The position numbers were made by a program, and so were the translations under genes. Shown here piece after piece: positions 25,822 through 34,030 of a stretch of DNA of 43,386 nt. Within the stretch, counting starts at the first letter, position 1; each line of letters opens with the position of its first letter. The DNA lies in the NCBI GenBank assembly GCA_020854815.1, contig JAHKLW010000061.1:1-43386 (forward strand), given 5' to 3'. Source of the DNA: Methanofastidiosum sp. (GTDB taxonomy: Archaea; Methanobacteriota_B; Thermococci; Methanofastidiosales; Methanofastidiosaceae). The notes below the pieces were generated by a model. The model saw nothing but the letters and a program-made list of their open reading frames with translations, searched no databases and was not told the DNA's origin.

Positions 25822-25980
25822 ATATTGATTATCAATAGTTTCATAGTATTTAAATAATACTCTCAATAATTTGAAAGGTATTAAGCTATTTTTAGTTATA
25901 ATTTGTAATCATTTTGGAACATTGTTATATATTATCGATATCGAAAAGCTTATAAACTGGTAACTATATATTGATTATCA
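25822..25980 (+). promoter_or_regulatory. Intergenic region with a repeated 13-bp site and a promoter
   Basis: The gap between divergent thyX and the 87-aa gene holds two identical copies of ATATTGATTATCA at 25822-25834 and 25968-25980. The core TTGATTATCAA of the first copy is nearly palindromic. Between them CGAAAAGCTTATAAACTG (about 25943-25960) is a good BRE plus TATA box for the plus strand. It predicts a start near 25978, inside the second 13-bp copy. The repeat may be an operator, but no regulator is identified. Confidence 0.4.
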
Positions 25981-26005
25981 GCTACTAAAGGATAGGTGAA
26001 GTGTT

Positions 26006-26269
26006 ATGAATATTGTTGAAAGAGGAATTGAAAGGCACACAGATAAGCCCTACACAGTTAGGATACTTGTCGAAAACCTAACCCTTGACACAATAAGCCC
26101 GGGAACAATTCCAGGGTCTGTAAACGTAAAAACTTACGACTCCGATCTTGGAACATACCTTGAGCTTTCTGGTGACGCAAGGGATGTTATTGAGTGCGAA
26201 ACAAGAATAGTAGAGATGGACGATACTATTAAAGTAAAGGACGTCAGAAAAGTATTTTCCGAGATTTAA
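26006..26269 (+). CDS. Conserved-looking hypothetical protein
   Basis: This 87-aa soluble acidic protein (MNIVERGIERHTDKPYTV..., ending DVRKVFSEI) is not recognised. Alternating hydrophobic residues suggest a mostly beta fold (YTVRILVENL, GSVNVKTYDSDLGTYLELSGDA), and there is no Cys, signal peptide or membrane segment. It has its own strong TATA box and an overlapping repeat (25968-25980), with GGATAGGTGAAG about 8 nt before the ATG. The G+C- and codon-use look like that of highly expressed host genes. Downstream, the next gene starts 36 bp away. Confidence 0.6.
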   Translation: MNIVERGIERHTDKPYTVRILVENLTLDTISPGTIPGSVNVKTYDSDLGTYLELSGDARDVIECETRIVEMDDTIKVKDVRKVFSEI

Positions 26270-26304
26270 TTTTTTTATTTTAATTAATAATCTTGAGGAG
26301 AACA

Positions 26305-27915
26305 ATGCTGGGGAGAAAATCAAGGATTGTCATTTTATCAATATTAATATTGGTAATTCTGGCCCCAGCTACTTGGGGCGCCACCAACAAGAATTTTCTA
26401 TTTAAAGTTGCCAGTGTAAATGGTACTCCAATACAAGATGCAGAAATCAGAATGTCCTTACAATCTGATCCAAATTATCAAAGATCAGGAAACTCAAATT
26501 CAAGAGGAGAATTGCTTTTTGAGAATATAGCAGAAGGAACCTATTCGGTTACTATTTCAAAAAGTGGATTTGTGACAATAATTGAAAATGTAGATATCGC
26601 TTCTATTGACTCAAAGACATTCTATCTCAGACATTCAGGATTCAAAATAATCTCTGGGCAAGTTTATAGAGACGCAAACGACAACAAGATATTTGAAACA
26701 GGGGAGGCTGGAATAGACAATGCAACTGTCAAAGCCACAAATGTAACTACAAATGAAACATTTTCTGTTAATACAGATGAAAATGGACAATTTAGAATTG
26801 AAATTCCTGACGCACAAAACTATAGAGTCATAGTTTCTTATTCCACTTCGGAGTATGAAGTACCCAATACCGTTACGCCCATGGACACTGTTGATTATTC
26901 AATAATGATTCCTTTAATAATAAAAGGAGAAGTATACGGCAAGGTAACAACTGACGACGGCACTCCTTTATTTGCTATACAAGTTTTTCTAAAAGGAACA
27001 AGCGTAACTTATACTTCTACTGATCTTGGAGGATTCTTTAGATTCTCAGTTAAACCTGGAACTTATTTTGTAGAAGTTGAGTTCATGGATTATGAAAAAT
27101 ATACAACTGAGCCTTTTAATCTTGCACAGGAAGAACAAAAAGAAGTTACAGTTGTTCTATCAAAACAAAAAGGCACTCTTACTTATGAAATTAAAACAGA
27201 AGACAATAAGGCTTTATCTGAAGTTGATGCCGAGATAATACGAACAGGAAGTGGGGTGTCAATTGAAAAGATTACTAAGGCCAATGGAACAATACAGCTC
27301 CCTCCTGGGGTCTACACCTTGAAGGCTGATGCAAAAGGGTATGAACCTTCTGAAGTTACCTTTGAAATTACCAAAGCGGGGATTGCAAGGTCATTGACAT
27401 TAGAAAAAGCAAATGGCGCAGTTAAAGTTTCACTAAAGGACTCAAAAGGCAACCCAATAAGTGGAGTTTCTATTCTAGTAGATGGACAACAAAAAGGTAC
27501 CTCTGATAATTCTGGTACACTAGTAATATCGGATCTTCCTCCAAAAGAATATCAAATTACAGCTTCTTCAAATTTATATGGAAAAGTAACACAAGTCGTG
27601 AAAGTTGAAGGTGAGACTGAAAAAGAAATTAATTTAATTTTATCATCTAATTTATTAATTCAAGGATTACCTATTATTATAATTGCTGCATTTTTCATCA
27701 TAATTGCTTTATTAAAGATGAATGTAAAACACATTGGACGTCCGAAAAAGACATTTGAAAAGCTACCGACACAAGAAGTACAGTCTCAAGTATACCCTCC
27801 GGAAATTCAACAAACACAGGATGTAGCAGAATCAAAACCGGCGCCAATCAAAAAGTCAAAACTTAAGACAAAAAGACCATTGAAAGGACTTCCAAAAAAA
27901 CCTTCAAAAAAATAA
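26305..27915 (+). CDS. Secreted, membrane-anchored protein with repeated carboxypeptidase-regulatory-like (Ig-fold) domains
   Basis: A basic N-terminus plus hydrophobic stretch (SRIVILSILILVILAPATWGA) is a signal peptide. Then come about five beta-sandwich units with the CarboxypepD_reg/SdrD-B-like pattern: G.VxxxxGxPIxxAxVxxxxxxxxxxTxxxGxFxFxxxxPGxYxVxvsxxGY. The second contains DANDNKIFETGEAGIDNATV, the calcium-type SdrD-like motif. Near the C-terminus there is one transmembrane helix (GLPIIIIAAFFIIIALLKMNV) and a Lys/Pro-rich cytoplasmic tail. This is a cell-surface adhesion or stalk-like protein; binding partners are unknown. GAGGAG lies 4 nt before ATG 26305, so I prefer this start to the in-frame TTG 26293. 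Confidence 0.8.
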   Translation: MLGRKSRIVILSILILVILAPATWGATNKNFLFKVASVNGTPIQDAEIRMSLQSDPNYQRSGNSNSRGELLFENIAEGTYSVTISKSGFVTIIENVDIASIDSKTFYLRHSGFKIISGQVYRDANDNKIFETGEAGIDNATVKATNVTTNETFSVNTDENGQFRIEIPDAQNYRVIVSYSTSEYEVPNTVTPMDTVDYSIMIPLIIKGEVYGKVTTDDGTPLFAIQVFLKGTSVTYTSTDLGGFFRFSVKPGTYFVEVEFMDYEKYTTEPFNLAQEEQKEVTVVLSKQKGTLTYEIKTEDNKALSEVDAEIIRTGSGVSIEKITKANGTIQLPPGVYTLKADAKGYEPSEVTFEITKAGIARSLTLEKANGAVKVSLKDSKGNPISGVSILVDGQQKGTSDNSGTLVISDLPPKEYQITASSNLYGKVTQVVKVEGETEKEINLILSSNLLIQGLPIIIIAAFFIIIALLKMNVKHIGRPKKTFEKLPTQEVQSQVYPPEIQQTQDVAESKPAPIKKSKLKTKRPLKGLPKKPSKK

Positions 27916-27959
27916 AGTAATCCATAAGCTTTTTAGTTTATACTTCTAATCTTAGTTAT

Positions 27960-29354
27960 ATGAAGAAAAAAGTTGTTATAATCGGAGCTGGACCTGCAGG
28001 TCTTTTTTCCGCTTACAAACTTTCTAAAAGCGATAAATTTGACATTATTATCTTAGATAGAGGCAGGGACGTTGACAAGAGAAAATGTCCACTTGAGCAT
28101 ACAGGTGCGTGTGATAACTGCAATCCATGCAATGTATTATATGGGGCTGGTGGCTCAGGATGCCTCTCAGATGGAATACTAAATCTAAGGCCAGACATAG
28201 GTGGAGATTTAGAAGAGCTTACTGGAAAGGCAGACAAAGCAATAAATTTGGTGAACGAAGTTGATTCAATTTTTTTAGAGCACGGTGCTCCAGAAAAACT
28301 TTTCATTGGCGAAACAGAAATGATTGAGAATTTACAAAGAAAATCTGAAGCCTCAGGGATCAAATTTATACAGATACCTCAAAGACATATAGGAAGCGAT
28401 TATACTCCTGTAGTGATAAACTCTGTCAAAAAATATCTCGAAAAAAAAGGAGTGAAATTTGTATTAATGGCAGATGTCAACAAAATAGAAAAAGTAAAAC
28501 AAAGATACACTACTACATATCTGCAAGAAAATACTTCACATAAAGTTGATTCTGAGTATATCATTGCTGCTCCAGGCAGGGCGGGTTCTAGTTTTTTGAT
28601 GTCACAAATTAATGAACTTGGTATCAAAGTAGATCATCAACCAATAGATATTGGAGTTAGGGTCGAAGTATCCAAAGTTCTAATGAAACCAGTAATAGAG
28701 GTTAATAGAGATCCAAAGTTTCATATCTATTCTGAAACATATGATGATTTTGTAAGAACTTTCTGCACAAACCATGAAGGATATGTAATGAAAGAGCAGT
28801 ACGATGGATACGTTGGAGTAAATGGACATTCAATGAGAGATATAAAATCTCAGAATAGTAACTTTGCTTTTCTTTCAAGGGTTACACTGACATCACCTGT
28901 TGAAGATACAACATCATATGGTATATCGATTGCAAAAATTGCCACAGTTCTTGGTGGTGGTGAACCCCTAGTGCAGAGATTTGGAGACTTAAAGAGAGGC
29001 AGAAGATCCACACCTGAACGAATTAGAAGAAGCAACATAAAGCCTACACTTCTATCGGCTACTCCAGGGGACATAGCCATGGCATTACCCTATAGAATAG
29101 TCACAAATTTAATTGAATCACTTGAAAGACTGGATAATGTACTTCCGGGAGTGGGAAGTGATTCAACACTTCTTTATGCTCCTGAAATTAAATTCTATGG
29201 AATAAGGGTAAAAGTGGATTCATCAATGGAAACTAATTTACCAAATCTTTTTGTTGCTGGTGATGGAGTTGGACTTTCACGAGATATAGTAAATTCTGCA
29301 GCCACTGGGGTTCTTGCGGCGGAAGGAATACTAAAGAAGGAGAGCAAACCTTGA
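27960..29354 (+). CDS. FAD-dependent dehydrogenase (COG2509-like)
   Basis: This 464-aa flavoprotein has an N-terminal dinucleotide-binding motif VIIGAGPAGLFSAYKLS and a cysteine cluster CPLEHTGACDNCNPCNVLYGAGGSGCLSDG, as in COG2509 uncharacterised FAD-dependent dehydrogenases. It also has IIAAPGRAGSSFL and a C-terminal FAD motif NLFVAGDGVGLSRDIVNSAATGVLAAEGI. The family is related to geranylgeranyl-reductase/aromatic-hydroxylase-type folds, and the substrate is unknown. The HAD gene starts inside its stop codon (TTGA overlap). Confidence 0.84.
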   Translation: MKKKVVIIGAGPAGLFSAYKLSKSDKFDIIILDRGRDVDKRKCPLEHTGACDNCNPCNVLYGAGGSGCLSDGILNLRPDIGGDLEELTGKADKAINLVNEVDSIFLEHGAPEKLFIGETEMIENLQRKSEASGIKFIQIPQRHIGSDYTPVVINSVKKYLEKKGVKFVLMADVNKIEKVKQRYTTTYLQENTSHKVDSEYIIAAPGRAGSSFLMSQINELGIKVDHQPIDIGVRVEVSKVLMKPVIEVNRDPKFHIYSETYDDFVRTFCTNHEGYVMKEQYDGYVGVNGHSMRDIKSQNSNFAFLSRVTLTSPVEDTTSYGISIAKIATVLGGGEPLVQRFGDLKRGRRSTPERIRRSNIKPTLLSATPGDIAMALPYRIVTNLIESLERLDNVLPGVGSDSTLLYAPEIKFYGIRVKVDSSMETNLPNLFVAGDGVGLSRDIVNSAATGVLAAEGILKKESKP

Positions 29355-30157
29355 AAGCCATCCAATATATATTCATGGATATAGATGGAGTTCTTTATAG
29401 GGGAGAACACACTATTAATGGGGCTAGAGAATTTATTGATTATTTGATTGAAGAAGGAATAAAATTTATTTGTGTAACTAACAATTCTGCCAAAACACCT
29501 GCTGACTATTCAAAAAGATTGAAAGACATGGGCATAAATATAGGAGAAAATCAAATAATAAATTCTGGTGTTGCTACTGTCGAATTTTTGAAAGATACAT
29601 TCCTAAAAGAAAAAGAAAACTTAAGTGCATATGTGGTTGGTGGCGAAGGTTTGGTATCGCTCATAGAAAATTCTGGGATAAGACTAGAAGAGATTAATCC
29701 TGATCTAGTAGTTGTAGGGTGGGATATCAATTTCACATATGAGAAGATGAAGAAGGCATTCCTTGCAATCCAAAAGGGTGCAATATATATAGGAACGAAT
29801 CCAGATATGACTTATCCCTCGCATGAGGGTATACTCCCTGGGTGTGGTGCAATTTTATCATCAATAACATCTGCCAGTGGCGTTGAACCAATAATAATAG
29901 GGAAGCCCAAAACTTTAATTATGGAAATGGCAGCCAAAAGAATTTCATCAAAAAAGGAACAAAGCTTGATGATTGGGGATAGGATTGATACAGATATTTT
30001 GGCTGGAAGAAACTTTGGCATTAGAACTGCACTTGTCTTAAGCGGTGTTGTTGATAAATCAGAAGTATCAAAATCCCGTATTAAGCCAGATTATGTCTTT
30101 GAAGATATGATGGATTTATATCTTAATTTAAAAAAATCTAGAAAGGTGCAAAAATGA
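29351..30157 (+). CDS. HAD-superfamily IIA phosphatase, NagD-like
   Basis: This 268-aa phosphohydrolase has motif I MDIDGVLYRG (Asp10, Asp12), motif II CVTNNSAKT, the type IIA cap inserted between motifs II and III, the lysine in IIGKPKTLIMEMA and motif IV MIGDRIDTDILAGRNFGI. NagD-like family members dephosphorylate small sugar or nucleotide phosphates. The start is TTG 29351, which overlaps the previous stop and has GGAG 8-10 nt upstream. Its own stop overlaps the next gene (ATGA), so three genes are chained. Confidence 0.88.
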   Translation: MKAIQYIFMDIDGVLYRGEHTINGAREFIDYLIEEGIKFICVTNNSAKTPADYSKRLKDMGINIGENQIINSGVATVEFLKDTFLKEKENLSAYVVGGEGLVSLIENSGIRLEEINPDLVVVGWDINFTYEKMKKAFLAIQKGAIYIGTNPDMTYPSHEGILPGCGAILSSITSASGVEPIIIGKPKTLIMEMAAKRISSKKEQSLMIGDRIDTDILAGRNFGIRTALVLSGVVDKSEVSKSRIKPDYVFEDMMDLYLNLKKSRKVQK

Positions 30158-30645
30158 AATACAATAAATTATTAGTTTTATGTTTGATTCTAATTTTTTT
30201 ACTACCTCTATGTCTCAATACATCTCTTGACAACTGGAATACAAGCATAAAAGTTGCAAATTTAAGATTATCAAAAGGCATAGAATATTACAACATCTCT
30301 TCAAACGCTTATTCAATTCAAGATATGGACAACGTTATCGTTTATGCCGACAAAGCTATACTAGAGTTTTCAACAGCCATAATAGCCCTTGAGAATGCAA
30401 TGGGCGAAGCCCAGAAATCAAAAAAAGACTGGTTGATAATTTACACTAATTACTATCTAAAGAAAGTCCAATCTCTAAAAAACGCAGCTGTTGAGATAAA
30501 GATTTTGAAAGAGTATTATCAAAATGGTCAGGAAGATGGAATTGTTCAATCAATGAATAATATAAGACAGTATGAAAATGAGTTCAAAGAATATGACCTC
30601 AAGATGGAGGACATAAAAAGAGACCACATATCGGAATTTCAGTAA
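30154..30645 (+). CDS. Exported helical protein of unknown function
   Basis: The 163-aa product begins with a classic signal peptide or anchor (MKYNKLLVLCLILIFLLPLCLNTS). The rest is predicted to be mostly amphipathic helix (VIVYADKAILEFSTAIIALENAMGEAQKSKK; YYLKKVQSLKNAAVEIKILKEYY), suggesting a coiled or four-helix bundle outside the cell. No family is recognised. It is coupled to the HAD gene by a 4-bp overlap and converges on the flavin-reductase-like gene. Confidence 0.65.
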   Translation: MKYNKLLVLCLILIFLLPLCLNTSLDNWNTSIKVANLRLSKGIEYYNISSNAYSIQDMDNVIVYADKAILEFSTAIIALENAMGEAQKSKKDWLIIYTNYYLKKVQSLKNAAVEIKILKEYYQNGQEDGIVQSMNNIRQYENEFKEYDLKMEDIKRDHISEFQ

Positions 30646-31194
30646 CTACTCTCTTTTCTTTTCAACTATTTTTTCAGGATAGGTAAAATATGGCCCCCCA
30701 AGATGATTAATGAATTTTACCTTTTCGATATCAACACAATCTTTGTACAAGTCCTTTTCGATTTCACAATGGACTATCTCACCAATAAAGAGGTAGTGAT
30801 CACCGCACAAGATTGAATCGACGACCTTGCACTCAATAAAAGCAAAGCATTCTTTAATTGAAGGACAAGATACCTTTTTTCCTTTAACTTCTTTTAGCTT
30901 AAATGCTTTAAACTTATCAATATTCCTCCCACTTTCAGATCCGCATTGTAGAACTTTATCTAAAAGTCCAATTGAAGGAATATTTATCGTAAATTCTATA
31001 GAATTTCCAATTAAGATATGTGAAAGTTTCTTTGTTGAAAGTGAGATTGAAACAAGCGGAGGAGAATGGGAAACTGGGCTAGTCCAGGCAGCAGTAACAA
31101 TATTGGACTTGCCTTGGTATTTTGAAGTGATTAAAACTAGTGGTCCGGGATTTAATAACCGGAGCCCGTTTAGATTATCAATTCTAATTTTCAT
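30646..31194 (-). CDS. Flavin reductase-like FMN-binding protein
   Basis: This 182-aa protein has the split-barrel flavin reductase (DIM6/NTAB) fold: GPLVLITSKYQGKSNIVTAAWTSPVSHSPPLVSISLSTKKLSHILI, then EFTINIPSIGLLDKVLQCGSESGRNIDKF, and CKVVDSILCGDHYLFIGEIVHCEI. Related anaerobe proteins reduce flavin or act in electron transfer rather than supplying oxygenases. The ATG at 31194 overlaps by 4 bp the stop of the upstream kinase-like gene. Confidence 0.85.
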   Translation of the reverse strand: MKIRIDNLNGLRLLNPGPLVLITSKYQGKSNIVTAAWTSPVSHSPPLVSISLSTKKLSHILIGNSIEFTINIPSIGLLDKVLQCGSESGRNIDKFKAFKLKEVKGKKVSCPSIKECFAFIECKVVDSILCGDHYLFIGEIVHCEIEKDLYKDCVDIEKVKFINHLGGPYFTYPEKIVEKKRE

Positions 31195-31676
31195 TCTATC
31201 TTGTATCCTATTTTTTCCAAAAAATCTCTTCTTTCTTTCTTTTCGTTTTTGTCTTCAATCTTCTCGGCAGAACTTCCATCAACAACACCTATAACGGAAC
31301 TACCGAGATTAGTTTTAGCCACAATAACTTGGAAAGGATTTTCACTGGCTCCATACACAGTACATACGGAAGGGTAATTTTTTATGTTATTTAATACATT
31401 AATAGGAAAAGCGCCCCTCATCATTATAACGAATATATGTCCCGCTCCTATCTTCAAAGCAGCATTGGCAGCAAGTTCCTTCAGGTGTTCATCGTTTCCT
31501 GCAACTCTTGTGAGTTTAGGCGTGGCTTCATTCATTGCAACGCCAACCTTAATACTTGCAACACAGGTCAGAAGGGTTCTTGCAAGATCATCAACAGTAT
31601 ATATAGAAAAGTTCCCTTGACCAACTACAAACTCAACACCTTCGTCCTTCTTTATGTCAATAACATTTATTTCCAT
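31191..31676 (-). CDS. Adenosine-specific kinase-like protein
   Basis: The 161-aa product matches the adenosine-specific kinase family (DUF355, represented by the Pyrobaculum protein whose structure bound adenosine nucleotides). It has INVIDIKKDEGVEFVVGQGNFSIYTVDDLARTLLT, GVAMNEATPKLTRVAGNDEHLKELAANAALKIGAGHIFVIMM and FPINVLNNIKNYPSVCTVYGASENPFQVIVAKT. The enzymatic role remains weakly established. ATG 31674-31676 with GGTAGAT upstream is preferred to a TTG at 31694. Confidence 0.85.
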   Translation of the reverse strand: MEINVIDIKKDEGVEFVVGQGNFSIYTVDDLARTLLTCVASIKVGVAMNEATPKLTRVAGNDEHLKELAANAALKIGAGHIFVIMMRGAFPINVLNNIKNYPSVCTVYGASENPFQVIVAKTNLGSSVIGVVDGSSAEKIEDKNEKKERRDFLEKIGYKIE

Positions 31677-31705
31677 AATATCTACCTTTTTCAAATATTA
31701 AAGAT

Positions 31706-32359
31706 TTAATCTATACATCTATTGAGAGCTTCGAATGCAAGTACCATATCCTTCTCATCTACGACAAAAATAGTATCCATAAAACAGCTCATAGTTTCAA
31801 TAACATTTATTCCAACAGAGGAAAGATTTGAAGACAGATAGGATACCACCCCAGGGGTATTCCCAATATCCTCTGGACTCTTTACCGATATTTCAACTAG
31901 ATTTTTAGATACTCTCAATACATTCTCTTTACCTATAAGATTTGTAACATCCTCAAGATAGTCTTCAAGTAAGATTAAGGTTATACCTTGGGAGCCTTGG
32001 ATAATATTGATTAGATAGCCCTCCGAAAGAGTCTTCTTTAGCACTGGTTCAAGTTTCATGAAAACATGCCACCCAGGTTTTAAAGTAACAGTAGCAACTT
32101 TTGTCTTTATGTTGATCCTACTCTTCTTAAGAATTAGTTTAATTTTTTTCTCAAGAAAATTTTTTTCTTTTTGTAACTCTTCAGCATATCTTCTTGATGC
32201 TATAAGGACCGCAACCATATTGTCTATTTTGTATTCTTCCATTATCATCCGTGAAAGGGCAGAATAATTTATGATTCCATACTTAAGACAGTCCATTATA
32301 GAGGGATGTGCACCTATATATTCTCTAACTATTTCCGCAATGCTTTTTTTGTCTTGCAC
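31706..32359 (-). CDS. ACT-domain regulatory protein
   Basis: This 217-aa protein has an N-terminal helical region (SIAEIVREYIGAHPSIMDCLKYGIINYSALSRMIMEE) resembling a small winged-helix/HTH segment, and a C-terminal tandem ACT-type region (VSKNLVEISVKSPEDIGNTPGVVSYLSSNLSSVGINVIETMSCFMDTIFVVDEKDMVLAFEALNR). ACT domains bind amino acids or related ligands, so a ligand-responsive regulator is likely. It starts with GTG 32359. A TTTAAATATAG box about 25 nt upstream and no ribosome site imply a leaderless message. The mobile element begins 43 bp upstream of its start. Confidence 0.75.
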   Translation of the reverse strand: MQDKKSIAEIVREYIGAHPSIMDCLKYGIINYSALSRMIMEEYKIDNMVAVLIASRRYAEELQKEKNFLEKKIKLILKKSRINIKTKVATVTLKPGWHVFMKLEPVLKKTLSEGYLINIIQGSQGITLILLEDYLEDVTNLIGKENVLRVSKNLVEISVKSPEDIGNTPGVVSYLSSNLSSVGINVIETMSCFMDTIFVVDEKDMVLAFEALNRCID

Positions 32360-32394
32360 AATTATTATTTGTATGATACTATATTTAAATGTTC

Positions 32395-32402
32395 TGAATA
32401 TG
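32395..32402 (+). repeat. Target-site duplication, left copy
   Basis: TGAATATG lies immediately outside the left inverted repeat and is identical to the copy at 36115-36122. An 8-bp duplication is the standard size for the IS6 family. Confidence 0.85.
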
Positions 32403-32486
32403 GGTTCTTATGCAATTTCGTGACCTAGACTTTTATAAAATTAGCTTATGCAAGTCGAAGTCTCTTTGAAAATTTATTGCAAAAAG
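32403..32486 (+). repeat. Left terminal region: inverted repeat plus subterminal motifs
   Basis: The outer 18 bp form the terminal inverted repeat. A second TTATGCA motif (TTATGCAAGTCG, 32446-32457) repeats the core of the end. At 32468-32485 GAAAATTTATTGCAAAAA matches a right-end segment (36066-36083, one shifted position) in the same orientation. Such iterated motifs are typical of transposase-binding end regions. Confidence 0.7.
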
Positions 32487-32489
32487 TCC

Positions 32490-33041
32490 TTAGTCTAACC
32501 CAAAATTGTCTTTCATAAATTTTCTTATTTCTTCGTAGCATTGATAAAATGTTTCTCTTGGTACCGCAATATCATTATTACTAAGAATCTTAATATAAGA
32601 TATTATAGTATTCGCATATGAATTTGGAACTTTATTACTCTCTTTTTTTAGATTATTTGAAGATTGTAAGATTCCATTAACATAAACTTTTGCAGTTAAT
32701 CCCAAACTAGATTCAACTTTAGCGTCAGTATGTCTTGAATCCATTTGAGTTGTTTTATAATGTCTAAGGTCACTCGAAAGTTCTGTTATCTTTGAAGTTG
32801 CAGTATTATTTTTTGATTTTTCATCATAATTAAATAAATGGTCTTCTTTTGTAACAAGTTCCTTGTATTTATCATGCTTTAATTTTTCTCTCATAGAATA
32901 AACTATTTGAGAAAAAGCAAATAAGTTATACAAATCTTCTTCAGCATTACCTGTCGGACTGTCTATATGTTCTTTTGAAATCTTTAACATTTTCCAATAC
33001 AAAGGTATTTCGTATTTTCTCTCATCTGAAATATCTTTCAT
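32490..33041 (-). CDS. Unknown 183-aa protein, third gene of the element's PIN operon
   Basis: No family is recognised. The sequence is charged, mostly helical and soluble: a helical N-terminal half (DLYNLFAFSQIVYSMREKLKHDKYKELV), a Ser/Thr/Asn-rich middle and a helical end (ISYIKILSNNDIAVPRETFYQCYEEIRKFMKDNFGLD). The ATG at 33041 has AAAGG very close upstream and lies 59 bp after the PIN gene. It stops 4 bp inside the left terminal region of the element, so it is cargo. It may be an antitoxin, an immunity factor or an effector of the PIN module, but nothing in the sequence decides this. Confidence 0.6.
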   Translation of the reverse strand: MKDISDERKYEIPLYWKMLKISKEHIDSPTGNAEEDLYNLFAFSQIVYSMREKLKHDKYKELVTKEDHLFNYDEKSKNNTATSKITELSSDLRHYKTTQMDSRHTDAKVESSLGLTAKVYVNGILQSSNNLKKESNKVPNSYANTIISYIKILSNNDIAVPRETFYQCYEEIRKFMKDNFGLD

Positions 33042-33100
33042 CCTTTGTCGGTAGTAAGAAAGTTAGTTGGTGCTACAATCTTAACCACTATCGACGGACT

Positions 33101-33805
33101 TTAATCCATTGGACTTTCTTCAGTAGTAGGGAATGGATAAGACTTAAAAAAGTTTTTCAATTTATCTTGTAAATATTGAGGTTGTTTTTCTATCTGATAT
33201 TTTTTACAAAATAAATAATTTGGTGGGAATCCTACTATGTTTTCAGGCTTTAGTACCTGTATACCAGATTCTAAAAATTTTTGTTCTAATAAATGTATAT
33301 CTCTGGTTATAAATGTATCAGCATTACATTTCTTTGCACATTTTAATTGGATAGCATCTTCCAAAGATATTCCTAATTTTGGGGATAAATCAAACGCTTT
33401 GTGAAATTCATCGTCTGTTAGAGACTCAACATAAAAATGTTTTTTATATATAAGAATATTTTTTGCACTTTCTGATCCATCAGTGTTACTTTTTTCACAA
33501 CGATTACTTACCGCCGACAGAGCTATATCGATAGTTTGTTGACTAATAATTCCAATAAAATCTTTTTTGATAATTTTATTAATAAGTACAGTACTTCCAT
33601 ACCATAAAGGATACCCATCATCACAGTATCTCAGTTGTACCGAGTCTAAAAAACAACATACATCTATAAAAATTCTTTTTGGCTCGAACTTTTTTATTGG
33701 ATTAATTTTTCTATTACATTTAACAAAATTAGGCAGTAATCCAGTTTCTTTGAAACTATCAACTTTTATTAGTTCCTTTAAAAAATCTGGATTACCTGTT
33801 GTCAA
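33101..33805 (-). CDS. PIN-domain protein, probable toxin-like ribonuclease
   Basis: The 234-aa protein has a PIN nuclease core after a 40-residue N-terminal extension. The first acidic strand is KRIFIDVCCFLDSV (Asp48), the helix carrying the next acids is GISLEDAIQLKCAKKC (Glu149, Asp150), and NADTFITRDIHLLEQ supplies Asp169. These positions match VapC-like RNases, which cut tRNA or mRNA using bound metal. A further C-terminal extension of about 50 residues is unusual for VapC. The TTG start at 33805 has GGGAGG 8 nt upstream, inside the preceding 75-aa gene. The two genes overlap by 14 bp and are translationally coupled, as in toxin-antitoxin pairs. Confidence 0.75.
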   Translation of the reverse strand: MTTGNPDFLKELIKVDSFKETGLLPNFVKCNRKINPIKKFEPKRIFIDVCCFLDSVQLRYCDDGYPLWYGSTVLINKIIKKDFIGIISQQTIDIALSAVSNRCEKSNTDGSESAKNILIYKKHFYVESLTDDEFHKAFDLSPKLGISLEDAIQLKCAKKCNADTFITRDIHLLEQKFLESGIQVLKPENIVGFPPNYLFCKKYQIEKQPQYLQDKLKNFFKSYPFPTTEESPMD

Positions 33806-34019
33806 TCAAATATCCTCCCTTCATTAGAACAGGAAACAACGTTTTTACTCCAGTATAACATGCTTCCTGCGTTGGTGCAAGGGCAAAAATTTCTAGGACT
33901 AATGGGTCTAAAGACTCCAAAAAATTTTTATATTCTACTTCATCCTCTACGAAATCTGCGGTGTCCTTCAATATGCGGGATATTAAGATTTCTTTCTTGT
34001 TGTCCGTTTTTGCCACCAT
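33792..34019 (-). CDS. Small 75-aa protein upstream of PIN gene, candidate antitoxin
   Basis: The acidic 75-aa protein MVAKTDNKKEILISRILKDTADFVEDEVEYKNFLESLDPL... ends GGYLIDNR. It is predominantly helical and matches no antitoxin family I recognise. The ATG has GAGGT 8 nt upstream. Its position directly before a PIN gene with a 14-bp overlap is the classic place for an antitoxin. No RHH, AbrB or HTH signature is visible, so the role is inferred from context only. Confidence 0.6.
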   Translation of the reverse strand: MVAKTDNKKEILISRILKDTADFVEDEVEYKNFLESLDPLVLEIFALAPTQEACYTGVKTLFPVLMKGGYLIDNR

Positions 34020-34030
34020 TTTAATTACCT

